DNA of 64,000 nucleotides from Nitrospirillum amazonense (GCF_007828045.1 NZ_VITN01000017.1:62001-126000), one strand, 5' to 3'. Shown: positions 10,025 to 19,653, counted from the first letter of the stretch. Notes: a model not told the origin generated them from the sequence alone. A program made the numbers and translations.

Positions 10025-11593
10025 ATGAGCCGGAGAGACTACGATAATGATCGGTCAGAGCAGCCCGCACGTCCTCTTCGGGCTGCCGAATACGTCCGCA
10101 TGTCGACGGATCATCAGAAGTATTCGACGGAAAACCAATCCGACGCGATTAAGCACTATGCCGAGGCGCGCGGAATCGAGATCGTCTGTACCTACGCCGA
10201 CGAAGGAAAGAGCGGGCTCAGCGTCGATGGTCGTGATGCGTTCAAGCGGCTGATCGCGGACGTTGTGGAAGGCCGCGCCGACTTTGAGATGATCCTCGTC
10301 TACGACGTGAGCCGCTGGGGGCGCTTCCAGGACACCGACGAAAGCGCCTACTACGAATATATCTGCAAGCGCGCCGGCGTGCGTGTCCAATACTGCGCCG
10401 AACAGTTCGAGAATGACGGAAGCCCGATCGCGGCCATCATCAAGGGCGTGAAGAGCGCCATGGCCGGGGAATATAGCCGTGAGCTTTCCGTCAAGGTTTT
10501 CGCCGGCCAAGGGCGCCTGATCGAGAAAGGGTATCGTCAGGGAGGCCCGGCGGGTTTTGGACTACGGCGAACGCTCATCGATGAGCACGGCGCTATCAAG
10601 GGATGTCTTGAACGCGGCGAGCAGAAGAGTCTCCAGCTTGACCGCGTGATCCTGACACTCGGCCCCGCCGAGGAAGTCGATCTGGTTCGCGAAATCTACC
10701 GGGCGTTCGTCCATCAAGGGTATAGCGAGAGCGAGATCGCGGCTGATCTCAACAGGCGGGGTATTTCCACCGACCTTGGGCGACCCTGGACCAGGGGAAC
10801 CGTCCACCAGATTCTCATCAACGAGAAATATGTCGGCGACAACGTATGGAACCGCCGCTCTTTCAAGCTGAAGAAGAAGCGCGTCCGGAACGATCCCGGT
10901 ATGTGGATCAGGGCGCAGGATGCGTTTGCGGCCGTCATCGAACGCGAACTGTTCGAGGCGGCCAAGACCATCATCGGTGTGCGCTCCTTCCGGCTGAGCG
11001 ACGAAGAGATGCTGCAATCTCTAAGGGCGCTTTATCAGCAAAAGGGTTTGCTCTCCGGCATCGTCATCGACGAATCCGATGGGATGCCGTCCAGCAGCGC
11101 CTACAGCTCCCGCTTTGGCAGCCTGCTTCGCGCCTACGGTCTCGTGGGCTTCACGCCGGATCGCGATTACCGCTACGTTGAAGTCAACCGCGAACTGCGA
11201 AAGCTCCATCCTGGTATTCTTCGTGAGGTGCTCGACGGATTGCGGGCAACGGGCAGCGATGCCTGGCAGGATCTCGAGGCCGACCGGATAGTCGTCAACG
11301 GTGAGTTCAGCGTCTCGTTGGTGATCGCGCGGTGCATCGAGACGCCGACCGGGCTCCTTCGGTGGAACCTGCACTTCGATACCTCGCTCGCGCCCGACAT
11401 CACGATTGTCGCGCGGATGGATAGAGCCAATCGCGCGCCGTTCGACTTCTATCTGTTCCCCCGCATTGACATGCTCTCAGAAAAGCTGCGGCTAGGAGAG
11501 GAGAATGCGCTCGCGCTCGATGCCTACCGCGTCGACGACCTTGAGCTTCTCTATGACATCGCCGCGCCTGTTCCTCTTGGGGAGGCCGCCTGA
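10025..11593 (+). CDS. Large serine recombinase
   Basis: A serine site-specific recombinase of about 522 residues. The resolvase domain has the nucleophile in AEYVRMSTDHQ (Ser27 from the ATG at 10025) and the arginine cluster in YDVSRWGRF (about 93-101). A Recombinase domain follows (GYRQGGPAGFGLRR ... NEKYVGDNVWNRRSFKLKKKR) and a C-terminal region without the zinc-ribbon cysteines of many phage integrases. In-frame GTG 10010 would add five residues; GTGAGG at 10010-10015 serves better as a Shine-Dalgarno for ATG 10025. The stop overlaps the next start (TGATG). The element already has a tyrosine integrase, so this enzyme may resolve multimers or mobilise a subregion; inference. Confidence 0.9.
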   Translation: MSRRDYDNDRSEQPARPLRAAEYVRMSTDHQKYSTENQSDAIKHYAEARGIEIVCTYADEGKSGLSVDGRDAFKRLIADVVEGRADFEMILVYDVSRWGRFQDTDESAYYEYICKRAGVRVQYCAEQFENDGSPIAAIIKGVKSAMAGEYSRELSVKVFAGQGRLIEKGYRQGGPAGFGLRRTLIDEHGAIKGCLERGEQKSLQLDRVILTLGPAEEVDLVREIYRAFVHQGYSESEIAADLNRRGISTDLGRPWTRGTVHQILINEKYVGDNVWNRRSFKLKKKRVRNDPGMWIRAQDAFAAVIERELFEAAKTIIGVRSFRLSDEEMLQSLRALYQQKGLLSGIVIDESDGMPSSSAYSSRFGSLLRAYGLVGFTPDRDYRYVEVNRELRKLHPGILREVLDGLRATGSDAWQDLEADRIVVNGEFSVSLVIARCIETPTGLLRWNLHFDTSLAPDITIVARMDRANRAPFDFYLFPRIDMLSEKLRLGEENALALDAYRVDDLELLYDIAAPVPLGEAA

Positions 11594-12498
11594 TGCCTGC
11601 TGTTCGACCGAACAAGATCGAAATGATCCCTATCTCCCGGATCACGGTTCTGAACCCTCGTGCACGCAACAAGCGCCAGCATCGGGAGATCGTGAACAAC
11701 ATCGAAGCCATCGGCTTGAAGAGGCCGATCACGGTGAGCCGCCGCGATGGCGCAGGCGGGCCGAGATATGATCTCGTCTGTGGTGAGGGCCGGTTGGAAG
11801 CCTTCCAGATGCTTGGTCAGACCGAGATTCCGGCCGTGGTGATCGAGGCCAGCGAAAGCGAGTGCCTCGTCATGAGCCTGGTCGAGAATATCGCCCGGCG
11901 CACGCCGCGGCCCATCGACCTCATGAAGGAGATCGGCGCGCTACGATCTCGTGGCTTCAACGATGCTGCCATCGCGGAGAAGATCGGTGTCGGGGCATCC
12001 TGGGTGAACATGATTGCGTCGCTACTCGAGCGTGGCGAGGAACGGCTGGTGTCCGCCGTCGAAACCGGGCTCATTCCGATCACCTTGGCAATGGAGATTT
12101 CCAAAGCCGAAACGGAAGAGGCGCAAAACCTGCTCCTCGACGCCTATGAGACCGGCAAGCTTCGGGGCAAGAAACTCGCCGCGGTTCGTCGTCTGCTGGA
12201 AATGCGGATGCGCAGCCAGCGCAAGGGTGGATTGCCTGTCGGGCGGTTGGGCCGAAAGGGCACCGGCGTCCGTCGGATGACGGCCGCCGATCTCATGCAG
12301 GTCTACCAGCGGGAGGCGGAAAAGCAGCGTCTGCTGGTCAAGAAGTCGGACTTCACCCAGACCCGGCTGCTGTTCGTCGTCGAGGCGCTGAAGGATCTGC
12401 TCGGCAATGACGGTTTCATCAATCTGTTGAGGGCGGAGGGGCTGGCGACCATGCCACGCGCGCTTAAGGTCCGCGTGTCGGGAGACGGTCATGACTGA
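11593..12498 (+). CDS. ParB/RepB-like partition protein, first copy
   Basis: A 301-residue ParB-family protein. The N-terminal ParB/Srx domain has the CTP-binding boxes as CGEGRLEAF (about 58-66) and SLVENIARR (about 95-103). A central HTH follows (FNDAAIAEKIGVGASWVNMIASLLERG) and a RepB-type C-terminal region. It overlaps the recombinase gene by one base and the next ParB-like gene by 8 bases, so the three are almost certainly co-translated. Family members bind centromere-like sites and segregate replicons with ParA; here no parA is adjacent (one lies at 62367-63020). A role in regulating or placing the circular element is inferred. Confidence 0.8.
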   Translation: MPAVRPNKIEMIPISRITVLNPRARNKRQHREIVNNIEAIGLKRPITVSRRDGAGGPRYDLVCGEGRLEAFQMLGQTEIPAVVIEASESECLVMSLVENIARRTPRPIDLMKEIGALRSRGFNDAAIAEKIGVGASWVNMIASLLERGEERLVSAVETGLIPITLAMEISKAETEEAQNLLLDAYETGKLRGKKLAAVRRLLEMRMRSQRKGGLPVGRLGRKGTGVRRMTAADLMQVYQREAEKQRLLVKKSDFTQTRLLFVVEALKDLLGNDGFINLLRAEGLATMPRALKVRVSGDGHD

Positions 12499-13426
12499 AG
12501 AACCGAAGGATCAGGATGACGGCCGTATCCATTTTGGCTTCGACCGCGATTTTCTGACGATCCCCGTTGCGGCGATCGTTCCGCTGAAGACGTTGCCGCC
12601 CGGCGCCAGGGAGAGCCGATCCTATTCGCAGGTGCTGAGTTCGATCAAAGCGATCGGCCTGATCGAAGCGCCCGTCGTCATGGCAGACGAAAAGAATGCC
12701 GGAACCTGGTTTCTCCTCGATGGTCATCTGCGGCTTGAGGCGCTCAAGGAACTCGGGATCTCCGAGGTCGAGTGCCTGCTTGCAGCTGACGACGACACCT
12801 ACACCTACAACAAGCGCGTCAATCGCATCCCGCCGATCCAGGAGCATCGGATGATCGTGCGGGCAATGGACCGGGGCGTGTCATCGACCGACATTGCCAC
12901 CGCATTGAACCTTCAGGTTGAGTCCGTGCTGCGGCGTTTCCGGCTCCTGGAAGGGATCAGCCCCGAGGCGGCCGAGATGCTGAAGGATACGCCCTGTTCG
13001 ATGAAGGTGTTCGACATCCTGCGCCAGATGACGTCGGTCAGGCAGATCGAAGCCGCAGACCTGATGATCGGCCAGAACAATTTCACCGTGATGTTTGCGC
13101 GTGCGCTGCGTGCGGCGACGTCCGAGAACCAACTCGCCGCCACCCGCAAAGGAAAAGGGGGAGGCAAGCCAACGCCCTCGGGCCAGCAGATCGCCCGCAT
13201 GGAACGCGAGTTGGCGGCGCTCCAGACCCAGGTGAAGTCTGTCGAGGAAACCTACGGCATCGACAATCTGCATCTGACCGTCGCCCGCGGCTATGTCGCC
13301 AAGCTACTGGCGAACAACAGGGTGGTTCGCTGGCTGGCGACCCATCAACAGGACTATCTCAGCGAGTTTCAGAAGATTGCCGAGATCGACACGCTCGGCC
13401 CGATCGCGGAAACGCCGGGCGCCTGA
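12491..13426 (+). CDS. ParB/RepB-like partition protein, second copy
   Basis: A 311-residue paralogue of the preceding protein with a diverged ParB/Srx domain: LDGHLRLEALKELG replaces the GERR-type box, and YNKRVNRIPPIQEHRMI replaces the ENxxR box, so nucleotide handling may differ. A central HTH (VSSTDIATALNLQVESVLRRFRLL) and a RepB-like C-terminal part (ARMERELAALQTQVKSVEETYG, probably coiled coil) follow. The tight operon of serine recombinase plus two unlike ParB proteins suggests a single functional unit. It converges with the helicase gene at 13629. Confidence 0.78.
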   Translation: MTEEPKDQDDGRIHFGFDRDFLTIPVAAIVPLKTLPPGARESRSYSQVLSSIKAIGLIEAPVVMADEKNAGTWFLLDGHLRLEALKELGISEVECLLAADDDTYTYNKRVNRIPPIQEHRMIVRAMDRGVSSTDIATALNLQVESVLRRFRLLEGISPEAAEMLKDTPCSMKVFDILRQMTSVRQIEAADLMIGQNNFTVMFARALRAATSENQLAATRKGKGGGKPTPSGQQIARMERELAALQTQVKSVEETYGIDNLHLTVARGYVAKLLANNRVVRWLATHQQDYLSEFQKIAEIDTLGPIAETPGA

Positions 13427-13522
13427 GTCAGATATGGGGACCCGGACCCGATAAGCGCGGGGACCATGGGAGAAGCCGCACCGTGGGGCGGATCAAGCAT
13501 GGTGGTGGGAATGGCGGCGAAC

Positions 13523-13589
13523 CCGCATGAAGCCCACCAGGCTGGTCCACATATAGCCAGCCGCATGAGGGGGCGCTTCCCCCGCATGA
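13523..13589. repeat. Short direct repeats CCGCATGA
   Basis: Three exact copies of CCGCATGA at 13523-13530, 13561-13568 and 13582-13589, in the 200-bp non-coding gap between the second ParB-like gene and the cargo. They could be a short cis-acting site for the ParB-like proteins, though chance is not excluded in GC-rich DNA. Confidence 0.35.
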
Positions 13590-13594
13590 GCAGG

Positions 13595-13629
13595 ACGTGC
13601 GTGCCGGACGCGCCGGCCGGCACGCACGT
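13595..13629. terminator. Perfect 13-bp hairpin between convergent operons
   Basis: ACGTGCGTGCCGG (13595-13607) is the exact reverse complement of CCGGCACGCACGT (13617-13629), with a 9-nt loop. It directly abuts the stop codon of the leftward helicase gene and lies 170 bp after the rightward ParB gene. It probably stops transcription of the convergent operons and marks the left edge of the defence cargo. No long T run follows on either side. Confidence 0.6.
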
Positions 13630-16600
13630 TATTCATCGCGGTGCTTCTGTCGTGAGAATGCCGACAGATCGAGGGTCAATGCTTGCAGCGACCGCGTCGT
13701 TTCCACGTCGTGATGGGTCAGGAGATCGACAAGATCCTCCTGGTCCGGCTGCCCCAAAGCAAGGCGATAGAGCAGCCTCTGCGTCCTCAACTTTGCGAAT
13801 CGATCAATATCGCGACTTTGGGGAAGCGCGAACAAATGTCGCTTCAGTTCCGCACCTTCCATCGCCCACCAGGGGCTGAGGCCGGTTTTGTCGTCCGCGA
13901 ACGCCTTGTCGGCGTCGCGTGCGATGATGTCCCACGGCGACGATGCTTGGCCGCGTGCCTGCGCCAACGCTTGTTCGCCTAGTTTTCGGGCGAGCGGTTG
14001 CCGGACAGTCAGTCCGCCGAAGCGCTGGACGCGACCTTCTCGTTGCTCCAGGTCAACCGGGCTGGAACAAAGATCCCAGTGGCCCAGCCGGTCGCACCAG
14101 CTATGGAAGTCGAGACCTTCCTGTCCGACAGAGGTCGTTGCCAGGACATGGGGCCAGAACGGCGTATTGAACGCGCTGCGGATTTCCTCAGAGCGCGCCG
14201 GTGGCGGTTCATTGACATCATGATCCTGCCGATGCGTCTCTGTCTCAGTGCCCCCAAACGGCACCGCAGCGTGACAGCGGATACGGATCTTGTCCTTTTT
14301 CTTCGCGCCCTTGAACCCGAAAGTGCCGACGTTTGCTGCAAGCGCCGCCGACAGATCCTCGATCAGTCCATCAGGATTGACCTTGGATTTGCGCAGCCAG
14401 AAATGTTCGTCGAGGACGGCTTCCAGGCAGCCATCAACGCACGCATTCTGATATTTCTGCGTGGCGTCCTCACCGGGCAAGATCGACCAGAAAACGGGGC
14501 GATCCAGATAGGTGCGCAGCCTCGTCCAGCAGAAGCGCACAAGCCGCGCGAAATGCTGCTCCTGGTAATCGAAAAGCTCAGGAAGGTGGCGAGAGAGTGC
14601 TCGGCCCGTCACGACGCCAGGGGCGCCGAGAGCCATATCCACCAGAGCGTCCAGCTCCCATCGGCTTAGCCAGGTGATCGCCTCGGCCTCTTGGCGCTGC
14701 TTGAGCAAGGTTTGAAGTGTTGCATCCTTCGGGGCGACCCGACCCCAGTTCTTCTGGACCGCCGCGAACTCCCGAGCCAGCGGCGCTTTTTGCGCGCGCT
14801 CAATGGCCGCGAGGATCGCCCACGCCGGTTTGCGCCGTCGGTTGCTTCGCGCATTCGGAGCCTCCGGCGCGATGGACGGGGGTAGCGCCTGAATGATCTG
14901 CTGCCGCGCCCTGGCCCTGATCTGCTTGATCGCAGCCTTGCCCTTCACATCTAGGGGCTCGACAGCGCGGATCAGGAAAGGACTCGGGTGAAACAGGGCG
15001 AGCGTGGGGCCTTGGTTCGGCTTCGGGTTCAGGTGGCGTTTCTTCCACGCGGCAGCGTAGGGAAGATTGCTTTTCGCCACGCATTTGCGCTCGACCTCAA
15101 GGCTGACAAGGGCTGCCAGGCTTTGCGGTGTGGCCCTGAACCGGCTGAAGATCAGCATCTTGGGCGATTGCGTTACCTTCGCCCATGGGCCGGAAGGCGC
15201 CCACCAAGTCAGCGACGGCAACACCCACGGGAGGGCAAGGGCCTCCGTTGGCACAAGGCCGTTGAGGGCACGGAGCTTGGCGCTTCCCCAACCCTCTTTG
15301 GGTGGCTTGAAGCAATTGGTGACTCCGAGCCGAGGGACGCTGCGCGTGGCCGGAAAATCTATGTCGCGAGAAATCTGGTATCGGTCCCCCAACGCTTGCG
15401 CAGGGAGTGGCACTGACAGCCAGTAGGCGATCGCGCTGCCTGCGAGCTTGGGCGACACATGGTCGGTGAAATGGCGATAGACGTCGAGATCGTGGGGCTC
15501 GATCCTTACGGACGGCGGCGCAGGCTCTCCGGCATGGTCGGAAACCGGACGCTCGGTCCGCGACATGAGTGGTGTAAGAAGCGCTTCGAGATGGTGCTTG
15601 AGCGCTTGCGCCTCTTGGATCGCCGCCGTGCGGCTATCGGGCGGCAGGTGGCCGATCAAATGCAACAGATCGCCAAAACGACGAAATTGGGATTCGGCCT
15701 CGGCGCGTACAGCCGACCCGCCCAGAAATTCGATAATCTCGAAAAATTCGACATGGGGGGCAGCCCCAGAGCCGCTTTCCCAGCGCTCGGCATAGAAACG
15801 GTAGGGTGTGGCGGACAGGAGGAGGATCGGCGGCGGCGTCCCGCCATCTGTTCCTGCCAGCAGTTGACGCGCCTGGGGATTATCGGCGCCTGCATTGAGC
15901 AGTTCGCGATAGCATTGGAACTCGTCGAAAATTACGAGATCGGGCGGGGCGGAATCCAGAGCGGCTTGAGCGAGCGCCTTCCGCATCCGGCCCAAGCTCT
16001 GACCATGTTTGCTCGTATCGATCGCGTGCAGAATGTTTTCGCGGGCCGGCTTGCCAAATTCCGCGCGCAACGCTCGGCCATAGGCCGCCTTGAAGAGGGC
16101 GGAGACATTGTCGAATTTGCCCTGAGCCTCCTCGCACGCCCATCGCCAGCCGGACGTTGCGCCATATTCGACATAGCCTTCAGGAAAGGCGGCGGTCAGG
16201 CCGGGGTATAGTTCGTCCAACAGGAGCTTGATGAACGCGCGCTCGACTGCCTTTCCGCCGTAGAGGCGCTGCGAGCTGGAGAATGATGTGGTCGGCGTAA
16301 AGGCATAAAGCCGCAGCTTTCCCTTGCGCTTTTCCTCGAACGGAATGAGACCGACGCGGTCGATGACGGAGAGTGCGTCCTTGGCTTCGTCCTTCTCAAG
16401 GAAGCGCAGCAGTTCGACCTTGTTCTGGTCCGCGACTTTGAGCCCGCTCGTAATATAATAGACGGTAAACTTGCGTACTTTGCTCGCCAGCGCCGCAAGC
16501 GTGTCTCGGGCGACGACGGTTTTCCCGAGGCCGACTTCGTCCGCGACAAGGAACCGGCGCAGTGGGTTGCCTCCCGACAGGGCGACAGTTGCAGCCTTGA

Positions 16601-16637
16601 CCGTCGCGGCCTGGAAGGGTTTCGATCTTGCGCTCAT
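13629..16637 (-). CDS. SF2 helicase of the DUF6361-PLD module
   Basis: A 1002-residue superfamily-2 ATPase. Visible motifs: Walker A DEVGLGKT (33-40), motif II as DEFQ (238-241) instead of DEAH, motif III LLLSATPYRF (about 273-281), and near the C-terminus motif V TTSVGQEGLDF and motif VI EQREGRVQRFGG. About 500 residues separate the two RecA lobes, far more than in ordinary helicases, and contain basic stretches (ARSNRRRKPAW). Translocation on duplex DNA is a reasonable guess. It is the last gene of the leftward operon and overlaps the PLD-family gene by 4 bp (ATGA). No nuclease domain is obvious, which fits a partner nuclease in the next gene. Confidence 0.85.
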   Translation of the reverse strand: MSARSKPFQAATVKAATVALSGGNPLRRFLVADEVGLGKTVVARDTLAALASKVRKFTVYYITSGLKVADQNKVELLRFLEKDEAKDALSVIDRVGLIPFEEKRKGKLRLYAFTPTTSFSSSQRLYGGKAVERAFIKLLLDELYPGLTAAFPEGYVEYGATSGWRWACEEAQGKFDNVSALFKAAYGRALRAEFGKPARENILHAIDTSKHGQSLGRMRKALAQAALDSAPPDLVIFDEFQCYRELLNAGADNPQARQLLAGTDGGTPPPILLLSATPYRFYAERWESGSGAAPHVEFFEIIEFLGGSAVRAEAESQFRRFGDLLHLIGHLPPDSRTAAIQEAQALKHHLEALLTPLMSRTERPVSDHAGEPAPPSVRIEPHDLDVYRHFTDHVSPKLAGSAIAYWLSVPLPAQALGDRYQISRDIDFPATRSVPRLGVTNCFKPPKEGWGSAKLRALNGLVPTEALALPWVLPSLTWWAPSGPWAKVTQSPKMLIFSRFRATPQSLAALVSLEVERKCVAKSNLPYAAAWKKRHLNPKPNQGPTLALFHPSPFLIRAVEPLDVKGKAAIKQIRARARQQIIQALPPSIAPEAPNARSNRRRKPAWAILAAIERAQKAPLAREFAAVQKNWGRVAPKDATLQTLLKQRQEAEAITWLSRWELDALVDMALGAPGVVTGRALSRHLPELFDYQEQHFARLVRFCWTRLRTYLDRPVFWSILPGEDATQKYQNACVDGCLEAVLDEHFWLRKSKVNPDGLIEDLSAALAANVGTFGFKGAKKKDKIRIRCHAAVPFGGTETETHRQDHDVNEPPPARSEEIRSAFNTPFWPHVLATTSVGQEGLDFHSWCDRLGHWDLCSSPVDLEQREGRVQRFGGLTVRQPLARKLGEQALAQARGQASSPWDIIARDADKAFADDKTGLSPWWAMEGAELKRHLFALPQSRDIDRFAKLRTQRLLYRLALGQPDQEDLVDLLTHHDVETTRSLQALTLDLSAFSRQKHRDE

Positions 16638-18439
16638 GAGGCAAGCCGGGTGCGCGCGATGGCCCAGATCTGAGCGAGTTCGTTCAAGTCAGTTCTCTCC
16701 GCTTCGCTCAGATTTTCGCCGTGGGCGAGAAGCGCATCCACATAGGGCGCAAAATGGCGATCGACCCGGCCGAAGGCTTTTCGGTCGCGTGCCCAAGCCG
16801 TGAGAATATCCTCCAGTGTGAGGCGGTCATAACCCAGGCTATGGGGGCGGTTGCCCCGCGATCCGACATCTTCATCCCATGCACCGCCACCGACCGGAAG
16901 CGTGTCGCCGCCGAGCATCGCACGCATCCAGTCATGAAACGCGCGAAGTCCCATGTGGCTGGCCAGCGCGGCTAGATCCCGCTGCTCTTCGAGAGGCGGA
17001 TCGACGGTGACGCGCTGCATCCATCGTAAAGCGCCGTCTGGGCCGCTTATCCGGACCTGAATGAAGGCAGACTGGAGTGACAACGGGATCGATCCAAGAC
17101 CGAGGCTGAAGGCATCGGTCGGCCAAGACAGCAGGTCGCCATTTGCAGATCCGGCGTGCAGCACATGGTCGGGGTAGGCGAGCGAAGGAACCGCCCGCGC
17201 GTCGAGAGAGAAGCATTCCCCGTCGCGGCGCAGAACCGGGTCCCAGGAGGCCATGAGCACCTTGCGCGACTCTTCCAGAGCATCGGCTGCACTTGTGCTG
17301 CGCAGGTCCGTGGCGGCGAGTTCCTCTATGGTGACAGGCGTCGCTTTACCGACCAGGAACGCCAGGCCGGAAGCGAACGCTTCGCCCGCCTCGAGTTCGA
17401 CCATGATTTCCGAGTTGCCCCCCGACCACGCCCTTTCGGTCGCATTGGCGCTCCCGACCCTCAAGATGGTCTTCTCGCCCGAGTGGAAGCAGAAGATCTT
17501 CGCATGGAGCGCGAGGGGCGCCGGCTCCACATCATCTTCGGCCACAGGTTCGGTGCCGGGCAGAGCGAGCGCGGACTCGTCAGCAAGCACGTCCGGTGCC
17601 GCATAGGCCAGGATTTTCGAGAAACCCGTCAGCGAGGTTCTGGACCGGCTGGCTATTTCGGCAAGAGCCGGCATCGACGAAATCAGCGTCCTGGAACCAG
17701 CCGCCCCCCAGTTGCCCGCCTTTTTCAGAAAGTCGGGCGACAGGAACGGGCTGATGATAGTTATGCCATCGACCGCGCCGGATGGCGGCTCCGCTGGCAA
17801 GGGAACACCTTCATCCAGCCCATTGAGGAGGCCGCGTAGGCGAAAACCGTCTGGCGCATCCCACCAGATCGCCTCCAGTTGCTCCGAGATGTCATCGGCA
17901 TCCTCGCGCGATGCGCAGCGTGCGAGAGTGCTCCCGAGAGCACCGACGCCAGGGAGCCGAACCCGCCCCTTCGCGCGCTTTTCGCTGCCGTCCAGCAAAA
18001 CGCCAGCGTCGAGATCCTGAGATCGCGTGAGGTTCCGGCTGCCAATCCAGAGATTCCAGCGGGTTTCCCCTTTGGGGCAGTTATAGGCAACCAAAGCAAT
18101 CTTCGGATGCCAGCTACGCTCGTGCTCATTATAGGGTTGCTCAACGATGAACTGATCGAGGATGCCCGCGATCCGAGGGAGAGCGACCGGGCGCGCGATC
18201 CGCCCGCGCTGGATGATGATCTTGACGCGATCGCGCAGCCTGTCGATCGCTTCGGCAAAATCGACGGCCGTTCCACTGCCCTTGTCATTGTTACGACCAA
18301 TCAGGGCGAGCAACGCTGCGGCGACCGCAGACAGGTCGACCGAGTAGGTCGCGAACAACGCGAGCTTGACCGTCTCCAATCGCCCGGGCCGCAGTTCGTC
18401 GAGGTAGGGTTGGCCGTGCCAAGCTTGCCGATCGCTCAT
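16634..18439 (-). CDS. Phospholipase D-family protein (two HKD motifs)
   Basis: A 601-residue protein with two HKD-like active-site motifs of the PLD superfamily: HPKIAL at 111-116 with GSRNLT at 133-138, and HAKIF at 312-316 with GSANAT at 329-334. Both keep the His-x-Lys and the Gly-Ser-x-Asn core, so a complete two-motif active site is plausible within one chain. PLD proteins in bacterial defence act as nucleases (DISARM DrmC is a single-motif example), and I favour DNA phosphodiester cleavage over lipid hydrolysis. There is no signal peptide or membrane segment. It overlaps both neighbours by 4 bp, so the DUF6361 protein, this protein and the helicase are probably made in fixed ratio. Confidence 0.82.
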   Translation of the reverse strand: MSDRQAWHGQPYLDELRPGRLETVKLALFATYSVDLSAVAAALLALIGRNNDKGSGTAVDFAEAIDRLRDRVKIIIQRGRIARPVALPRIAGILDQFIVEQPYNEHERSWHPKIALVAYNCPKGETRWNLWIGSRNLTRSQDLDAGVLLDGSEKRAKGRVRLPGVGALGSTLARCASREDADDISEQLEAIWWDAPDGFRLRGLLNGLDEGVPLPAEPPSGAVDGITIISPFLSPDFLKKAGNWGAAGSRTLISSMPALAEIASRSRTSLTGFSKILAYAAPDVLADESALALPGTEPVAEDDVEPAPLALHAKIFCFHSGEKTILRVGSANATERAWSGGNSEIMVELEAGEAFASGLAFLVGKATPVTIEELAATDLRSTSAADALEESRKVLMASWDPVLRRDGECFSLDARAVPSLAYPDHVLHAGSANGDLLSWPTDAFSLGLGSIPLSLQSAFIQVRISGPDGALRWMQRVTVDPPLEEQRDLAALASHMGLRAFHDWMRAMLGGDTLPVGGGAWDEDVGSRGNRPHSLGYDRLTLEDILTAWARDRKAFGRVDRHFAPYVDALLAHGENLSEAERTDLNELAQIWAIARTRLAS

Positions 18440-19653
18440 GCGGCAGCTTCCAGATCACGCAGGAGCCGTTTCACATTCCCCCAGCGATAATGGAGCGGCT
18501 CGGCGCGACCATGGCGCTCGCCTTGCCATTCCATGCGCCGATCGACGCCGAACTGGTTGCTGGCGAGACGCGCGCGATCATCCTTCCTGCTGACCTCCGC
18601 CCGCGCATACACGTCGAGCAGCGGCATCGGATCCTTGCTATTTGCCCGAACCCAGGCCGAAGTTTCTTGCAAAACGCCCTCAACCGCAGGCGGGAGGTGC
18701 CCGATTTCGGCGAGAAACAGGTCCATATCCAGCCGGGCGGCCAGCCCGCCCCATTGCTCGACTGCGTCTTTCAGCGCTGCGCGGTGCAAATTTGGCTGTG
18801 GTCGCTTGTCGCGTGTTTCCTTGAGTGTCTCGACCTGAGCCGCATAAATTGCCCTGCCAATCGCGGACAGCGCCGCCGCCTGGCCGGCCCGCTTCAGCAT
18901 GGCGGCCTCCTTACCGGCAAGTGCGAGAATTTCGCTGTCCCAGCAGTGATCGGCCTCGCCGAGAGGCTTTCCGACCAGCTTCGACAAGAGCGATGGCTCG
19001 CCCGGATCAGTCGGCGAGCGAACGGCGCGCAGCTTGGTTGCGAGATAGATCTGCTCCGGCGGCAAAAGGTCGAGTGTGAGCTTTCCTCCGCCATCCCAGT
19101 CGCCGGGGGCATCGATCAACCCCGAGATTGGCCAGGCCACTGTCTCGAAGGGCTTCCCGTCATCGTCATGGAGGGCGCGTTTGCCGGAAGCTGCCAGGAG
19201 CTTCGCCATATCCGGGCGGCTCCACGGCCGGCCATCAGGGCGGGCGCCGATCAGTCCCCATTTAGCCAGAGCCGTCCAATAGACATAGGCTGGCGGCTGG
19301 CTGATCACGCGGGGGAAAACTTCGCCTCCGATCACGCCATCTTTCTCACCGCCCACCCCATCGATATATTTGAGGCGGCCGGTCAGCTCATGTTCGAGAT
19401 CGGAGAAGGCTTGGCCAAAGTCCTTGGGGACAGGGCGCTTCGTCCGAAGGCTTTGGTAAAGCCAAGGGATGAGAAGCGCGTAGCGCAGCCGTGTGTGCAG
19501 AACCGACGTGCCGGGGAAGAAGTGATCGGCATAGCGCTGGTGGACGATGAGGAATCCGACCTCATCGCGCACCCCCGCTGCGCCGCCGAACATCATTTGT
19601 TCAGCCTGGCCCAGCGCCTTGCGCGACAAAAAGGTGAACCCAAAAGATGACAC
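18436..19653 (-). CDS. DUF6361 family protein
   Basis: About 405 residues, no assigned activity. The family signature is recognisable near the N-terminus: SSFGFTFLS, then DEVGFLIVHQRYADHFFPGTSVLHTRLRYALLIPWLYQSL, matching the family pattern of a conserved FPGTS-x-x-x-T-R-x-R-Y followed by a hydrophobic PW. I place the start at GTG 19653 because it gives the family-like N-terminus; an in-frame GTG at 19668 is the alternative. The rest is helical with no catalytic motif that I recognise. First of three overlapping genes; a recognition or adaptor role for the PLD and helicase partners is inferred. A 64-bp gap separates it from the upstream helicase gene. Confidence 0.7.
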   Translation of the reverse strand: MSSFGFTFLSRKALGQAEQMMFGGAAGVRDEVGFLIVHQRYADHFFPGTSVLHTRLRYALLIPWLYQSLRTKRPVPKDFGQAFSDLEHELTGRLKYIDGVGGEKDGVIGGEVFPRVISQPPAYVYWTALAKWGLIGARPDGRPWSRPDMAKLLAASGKRALHDDDGKPFETVAWPISGLIDAPGDWDGGGKLTLDLLPPEQIYLATKLRAVRSPTDPGEPSLLSKLVGKPLGEADHCWDSEILALAGKEAAMLKRAGQAAALSAIGRAIYAAQVETLKETRDKRPQPNLHRAALKDAVEQWGGLAARLDMDLFLAEIGHLPPAVEGVLQETSAWVRANSKDPMPLLDVYARAEVSRKDDRARLASNQFGVDRRMEWQGERHGRAEPLHYRWGNVKRLLRDLEAAA

